DNA from: Acidobacteriota bacterium
GTDB taxonomy: Bacteria > Acidobacteriota > Terriglobia > Terriglobales > Acidobacteriaceae
NCBI GenBank assembly: GCA_021782675.1
Contig: JAJXUS010000046.1
Span: forward strand, 1-9,648
Direction of reading: 5' to 3'
DNA length: 9,648 bases
Numbering within the stretch: position 1 is the first letter of the stretch; every line of letters begins with the position of its first letter. Under the pieces are notes generated by a model. It was given only the letters and a program-made list of their open reading frames with translations. It made no database searches and had not been told where the DNA came from. Position numbers and translations under genes: made by a program. Shown here one piece after another: positions 6,407-9,648 of the stretch.

Positions 6407-6481
6407 CTCCGTCGAGCGCCGAAAACGCGGACGATGCTCTGGAGTTCAGCTACTTGGATGCGTTCTTGAGGTACATGCAGT

Positions 6482-7639
6482 ATGACTAGCTCTGCGACCC
6501 GTGAATATCCCCTGCAGTCCGACTCCGGTCTGCCGCCTCGCACCCCTCGCACGCCGCGTACGCGGCAGCGCGAACAATTTACCTTCGGACTTCTGCCCGA
6601 GCCCGAGGGACGCAACAAGGCATTTACTGTCAGCCTCATCATCAATGTTTCCGCGATTGCGCTGGTGCTGATCATGTCCATCTTTTTTGTGCACCACGAG
6701 GTGGTGCAGAAGCAGATGGAAGCGACGCAACTTCTGGTGCCGATCCAGCAGGTCAAGCCGATCCGTCCAATCGTCCGCCCCAGAGTCCAGGTGACGCCGC
6801 CGACGCCCGATCTGTTGAATCGCATCGCGCCGAAGTTTACCTACCGTCCCTCACCGGCTGAAGAGGCTCCCCGGCCCGCGCACGTGCACATGAATAACGT
6901 CAGCGCGCCGGTTCTGCCGCCGTATCGCCCTGACTCTGTCGCGCTGCCGCCGCAGCCCAAGGTTGGCGCGTTCCAGGCCAGCATCCCGACGACGGTGGCG
7001 AACAATGCCAGCCGTGCGACAACCAGGACAGGCGGCTTCGGCGACCCGATGGGCGTACACGCCAACCCGAACGCCAGCCGGCCCGCGAATGTGGCGGCTT
7101 ACGGCAGCTTCCAGAGCGCACCGGGCGTTGGCTCGGGCGGTGGAGCGGCCCGGCGCGGCAGCGTCCATGGCGTTGATTTCGGTTCCGGATACGCCAATGG
7201 TGTTGCGGGCGGTGCGGGCCGCGGGGCAAAGGTAGCCTCCACCGGCTTTGGCAACGGAGTCATCGGTGGCACCGGCACCGGTGGTCCCCGCGGAAAGGTC
7301 AAACAGGCGGGCTTTGGTAACAACCTGACGGCCGCTGGTACCCCCCAGGTGGCCACGGCGAGAACCCCGAATGAAACGGGGGTACAGGTACTTTCGTACC
7401 CTCGGCCGGAGTACACTGCAGAAGCAAAGCAGCTCAGAATCCAGGGAGATGTCGTGCTGGAAGTACGTTTTTCAGCCGATGGACGGTGCCACGTGCTGCG
7501 AGTCGTGAGAGGCCTTGGACACGGACTCGATCAGCAGGCAATCCGGGCGGCGGAAGCAACACGCTTTAAGCCGGCGACCCGCGATGGCAAACCCGTCGAC
7601 ATTACCACTTTGTTCCATGTCGATTTCCAACTAGCGTAG
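6482..7639 (+). CDS. TonB-family energy transducer with Gly-rich GFG-repeat linker
   Basis: TonB proteins span the periplasm and pass proton-motive energy from ExbB/ExbD to outer-membrane receptors. This one is 385 residues. ATG 6482 has TGAGG at 6467-6471 before it. A 47-residue cytoplasmic N-terminus with a TPR repeat (PRTPRTPRT, residues 19-27) precedes one membrane helix (about 48-70). A Pro-rich stretch (about 80-130) follows, then a long Gly/Ala/Asn-rich region (about 180-285) with repeated GFG cores. The TonB C-terminal domain (about 301-385) shows the expected YPRPEYTAEAKQLRIQGDV, a VRFSADG turn, LDQQAIRAA and RFKPATRDGKPV. The membrane helix lacks the His seen in E. coli TonB, and no exbB or exbD is nearby. 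The downstream secreted protein follows after 43 bp without a terminator, so the two are likely co-transcribed. The receptor fragment at the left edge is a plausible but unproven partner. Confidence 0.9.
   Translation: MTSSATREYPLQSDSGLPPRTPRTPRTRQREQFTFGLLPEPEGRNKAFTVSLIINVSAIALVLIMSIFFVHHEVVQKQMEATQLLVPIQQVKPIRPIVRPRVQVTPPTPDLLNRIAPKFTYRPSPAEEAPRPAHVHMNNVSAPVLPPYRPDSVALPPQPKVGAFQASIPTTVANNASRATTRTGGFGDPMGVHANPNASRPANVAAYGSFQSAPGVGSGGGAARRGSVHGVDFGSGYANGVAGGAGRGAKVASTGFGNGVIGGTGTGGPRGKVKQAGFGNNLTAAGTPQVATARTPNETGVQVLSYPRPEYTAEAKQLRIQGDVVLEVRFSADGRCHVLRVVRGLGHGLDQQAIRAAEATRFKPATRDGKPVDITTLFHVDFQLA
7028..7324 (+). repeat. Degenerate GFG-core repeats in the TonB linker
   Basis: Within the TonB coding sequence a short motif recurs: TGGFGD (residues 183-188), RGSVHGVDFG (225-234), RGAKVASTGFGN (247-258) and RGKVKQAGFGNN (270-281). 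The last three share R-G, a basic or aliphatic pair, then [GD]FG, and are spaced by Gly-rich runs of about 12-13 residues. The repeats are visible at protein level but diverged at DNA level, so they are not a recent tandem duplication. Confidence 0.65.
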
Positions 7640-7682
7640 TGGGCGTACCAACAAAAACCAAAGTAACCTAAGGAACACAACA

Positions 7683-9458
7683 ATGCGATTCGCCAAGTTC
7701 ACCGCGTGTCTCCCGCGTGCCGGCAGCCGGATCTGGGTCTTACCGCTGCTCGCGTCGGTCGCCTTCCCTGCCTTTGCAAGGCACAAAAAGCAGATGCAAC
7801 CGCAGGCCAAACTGACGCCGGAGATGATCCGCGAGATCGATCAGGCGTCGATGCACGAACGCACCGTCCTGGCGGCCCTGCAACAGCGTGCTCCTGTGGT
7901 GGAAACCTACATCCAGGATTTCAAGCCGGACACGCTGCTGAGCGCCGTCCCCACGGAAGATCACTACTTCCTGGGCCGCGTGGACTTCGGGCGGGTGATC
8001 GAAGATAACCGCTATCAGGAAGCCAAGGGCAAGAAAACGATGTACAAGGGCTCAGTCATGTTCGTCAATGGACTGACCAAGGCCTTCAAGATCGAATACG
8101 TCGCCCAGGGCTTCGTGCAGATGCTGCTGCTCGACGCCAACCACTTCGATCGTCAGCACTACAACTTCACGTTTGTCCGGCGCGAATTTCTCGGCGACGT
8201 CCGCACCAATCTGTTTGACGTGATGCCGAAGCCGGGCTCAGGCCCGGGCCGCTTCATCGGCCGCGTCTGGATTGAAGACACCGGCGGCAACGTCGTTCGC
8301 TTCAGCGGCACCTATACCAGCCGCAACGGTCGCCACATCTACTATCACTTCGATAGCTGGCGCACCAACGTTGGAAAGGGCCTGTGGCTGCCCACTGCCG
8401 TCTACGCTGAAGAGCATGGGCCGGGAGATGTGCCGGACCAGGCGGACTTCTTCCGCGCGCAGACCTGGATCTGGGGTTACTCCCTGCGTACGCCCACCGC
8501 AACCAGCGATAACGAGACTGTAAAGATCGACGCGGTGAAGGACACCAGCGACCAGGCGCAGGACGTGAGCCCGTTGCAGGCTTCGCGCATGTGGTCTCAG
8601 CAGGCGGAATCGAACATCCTCGATCGCCTGTTCCAGGCTGGCCTACTGGCGGCTCCCAGCAGTTTCGACCAGGTTCTGGAACAGGTTACCAATAACCTGA
8701 TCGTCACCAACAACATTGCCTTGGCGGAGCCGGTTCACTGCCGCGTTCTGCTTACAACCCCTCTTGAATCGCTGACCGTCGGCAACACCATCGTCCTCAG
8801 CAAGGGCTTGATCGATACCCTGCCGTATGAGGAAGATTTGGCCGCTGCCCTCGCATTCCAGCTCGCTCACCTGGAGCTGGGCCACAAGATCGACACCGAA
8901 TTTGCCTTTCCGGACAACCTGATGTTCGCCGATCAGGCCACCATTCGCCGCGTACCGCTGCACCACAGCGATGCGGAGAACCAGGCGGCGGCGAAGAAAG
9001 CCCTGCAATTGCTGGCAAATTCGCCATACAAAGACAAGCTCGGCAATGCCGGCCTCTATCTGAAGATGGTGATGGCGCGTGCCAAGCAGCTCCCCTCACT
9101 CATGCAGCCCCAGCTCGGCGACTCGCTCTTTACCAGCCAGGACGACAGTCAGGTCTGGATGAGCGGCCTGCTGGCCAAGGCGCCGAAGCTCGACATGGCG
9201 AACATACGGCAAATCGCAGCCCTGCCGCTGGGAAGCCGCCTGCGCGTCGACTCGTGGAACGATTCGGTCGAGATGCTCAACTCGAAACCTGTCGCGGTTC
9301 TCAGCCCAAGCGATAAAATGCCATTTGAGTTGACGCCGGTCTTCTTCCGACTTCGACACTGGGGGGAATCACCAGCAATTCCGACATCCACCGGAGCACC
9401 CTCCCCCGGCGCCGGTACATCCAATACTGCAGCAGAGTCTCAGGGACCCGCGCATTAA
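7683..9458 (+). CDS. Secreted protein with a degenerate M48 metallopeptidase-like domain
   Basis: This 591-residue product has a clear signal peptide (hydrophobic residues 17-31, likely cleavage FA|RH near residue 32). ATG 7683 follows AGGAA at 7671-7675. Residues about 50-290 form a domain I do not recognise, rich in beta-strand-like segments and aromatic residues (for example VWIEDTGGNVVRFSGTYTS); it recalls lipoprotein-sorting-type folds but this is a guess. Residues about 310-460 resemble the M48 peptidase core: TIVLSKGLIDTLPYEEDLAAALAFQLAH, then LELGHKID, then a helix DAENQAAAKKALQLL. In M48 enzymes the zinc site is HExxH plus a distal Glu in an ExxAD context. Here the motif reads H396-L397-E398-L-G-H401, so Leu replaces the first zinc His, and the distal motif is E432-NQA-A436, with Ala for Asp. 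It is therefore probably inactive or uses a shifted site. The last 40 residues are Pro/Ser/Thr-rich. It follows tonB in an apparent operon, suggesting an envelope role. Confidence 0.75.
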   Translation: MRFAKFTACLPRAGSRIWVLPLLASVAFPAFARHKKQMQPQAKLTPEMIREIDQASMHERTVLAALQQRAPVVETYIQDFKPDTLLSAVPTEDHYFLGRVDFGRVIEDNRYQEAKGKKTMYKGSVMFVNGLTKAFKIEYVAQGFVQMLLLDANHFDRQHYNFTFVRREFLGDVRTNLFDVMPKPGSGPGRFIGRVWIEDTGGNVVRFSGTYTSRNGRHIYYHFDSWRTNVGKGLWLPTAVYAEEHGPGDVPDQADFFRAQTWIWGYSLRTPTATSDNETVKIDAVKDTSDQAQDVSPLQASRMWSQQAESNILDRLFQAGLLAAPSSFDQVLEQVTNNLIVTNNIALAEPVHCRVLLTTPLESLTVGNTIVLSKGLIDTLPYEEDLAAALAFQLAHLELGHKIDTEFAFPDNLMFADQATIRRVPLHHSDAENQAAAKKALQLLANSPYKDKLGNAGLYLKMVMARAKQLPSLMQPQLGDSLFTSQDDSQVWMSGLLAKAPKLDMANIRQIAALPLGSRLRVDSWNDSVEMLNSKPVAVLSPSDKMPFELTPVFFRLRHWGESPAIPTSTGAPSPGAGTSNTAAESQGPAH

Positions 9459-9467
9459 CGGCAACAC

Positions 9468-9473
9468 TATAAT
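9468..9473 (+). promoter_or_regulatory. Isolated TATAAT box overlapping the terminator
   Basis: A perfect sigma-70 -10 hexamer, TATAAT, sits 63 bp before the next gene's GTG and overlaps the first bases of the terminator stem. No matching -35 box is seen at 16-18 bp spacing (the bases there are around GGACCCG), and there is no TGn extension. It could drive the next gene, since only about 20 bp lie between the terminator and its start, but chance occurrence is also plausible. Confidence 0.25.
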
Positions 9474-9516
9474 TTCAGGAGGCGGAGACTTCGCGTCCGC
9501 CTCCTGAAATATTTTC
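9472..9516 (+). terminator. Strong rho-independent terminator of the tonB unit
   Basis: ATTTCAGGAGGCGGA (9472-9486) and TCCGCCTCCTGAAAT (9496-9510) form a perfect 15-bp stem with a 9-nt loop, followed by ATTTTCC. It begins 13 bp after the stop codon of the M48-like gene. It would end transcripts of tonB and the downstream gene. Confidence 0.85.
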
Positions 9517-9536
9517 CTCGCTGGGGAGGTTTTACG

Positions 9537-9648
9537 GTGGCAAAGAAATTCTTAGTAGGACTTGTACTACTTCTCTTCCCGATCCTTATTCGTGCTCAGG
9601 CCGTTGCACCGGTAACTCAAAAACGCGCCACCATGCAGGTTGTAGGAT
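9537..9648 (+). CDS. N-terminus of an exported protein (partial, runs off the window)
   Basis: GTG 9537 is preceded by GGGGAGG at 9523-9529 with 7 nt between, an excellent ribosome-binding site. The 37 visible residues start MAKKFLVGLVLLLFPILI and continue RAQAVAPVTQKRATMQVVG. This is a classical signal peptide: a short basic N-region, a hydrophobic core at about residues 5-18, and a likely cleavage after AQA near residue 22. The mature part is too short to assign. The gene lies only about 20 bp after a strong terminator, so it needs its own promoter or read-through. Confidence 0.75.
   Translation, partial: MAKKFLVGLVLLLFPILIRAQAVAPVTQKRATMQVVG

Noticed and set aside
5846..6481. Known riboswitch classes (cobalamin, TPP, cyclic-di-GMP) in the large gap
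   Set aside because: None of their conserved core sequences could be found by eye, although several hairpins are present.
6217..6825. Open frame of 202 codons on the - strand across the tonB start
   Set aside because: It runs antisense through the tonB membrane segment and the hairpin region, and its translation has no family pattern.
1..9648. CRISPR arrays, insertion sequences, integrase sites or tRNA genes
   Set aside because: No regularly spaced repeats, transposase or recombinase motifs, terminal inverted repeats with target duplications, or tRNA-like cloverleaf were seen.

Overview
The window looks like chromosomal DNA from a Gram-negative, fairly GC-rich bacterium, most likely an acidobacterium (Terriglobia type). 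This assignment is inferred from protein style: the tail of an Oar-like TonB-dependent outer-membrane receptor at the left edge, a TonB protein with Gly-rich GFG repeats, and a long secreted protein with a decayed M48-peptidase-like domain. No rRNA, tRNA, CRISPR array, insertion sequence or phage gene was seen.

Region 1 (2-183) is the last 38 residues of the receptor gene and its probable terminator. Region 2 (about 196-4447, all + strand) reads as a copper-handling cluster. It holds a small exported Cys-rich protein, a Tat-exported two-domain multicopper oxidase with a Met-rich C-terminal tail, a TolC/CzcC-type outer-membrane efflux protein with a short Met-rich N-terminus, and a DUF4396 membrane protein with an HCGAGC motif. 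The oxidase and efflux genes overlap by 4 bp (GTGA). No RND pump, membrane-fusion protein, P-type ATPase or metal-sensing regulator lies inside the window.

Region 3 (4497-5845, - strand) is a two-gene unit, galE (UDP-glucose 4-epimerase, GTG start at 5845) followed 14 bp later by a small cupin gene. It converges on the copper cluster. Region 4 (5846-6481) is a 636-bp stretch without a convincing gene. It contains a strong + strand terminator hairpin (5967-5998) with no gene upstream of it in that direction, a second hairpin directly before it, and a run of small hairpins between 6260 and 6406 leading into tonB.

Region 5 (6482-9458, + strand) has a TonB-family energy transducer followed 43 bp later by a 591-residue secreted protein whose C-terminal half resembles M48 metallopeptidases but has lost key zinc-site residues. 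A 15-bp perfect-stem terminator ends this unit. Region 6 (9537 to the edge) is the start of another exported protein, cut by the window end.

The points that most deserve a second look are the Met/Cys-rich copper cluster lacking a visible pump, the M48-like pseudoenzyme paired with TonB, and the orphan terminator with adjacent structured RNA between galE and tonB.
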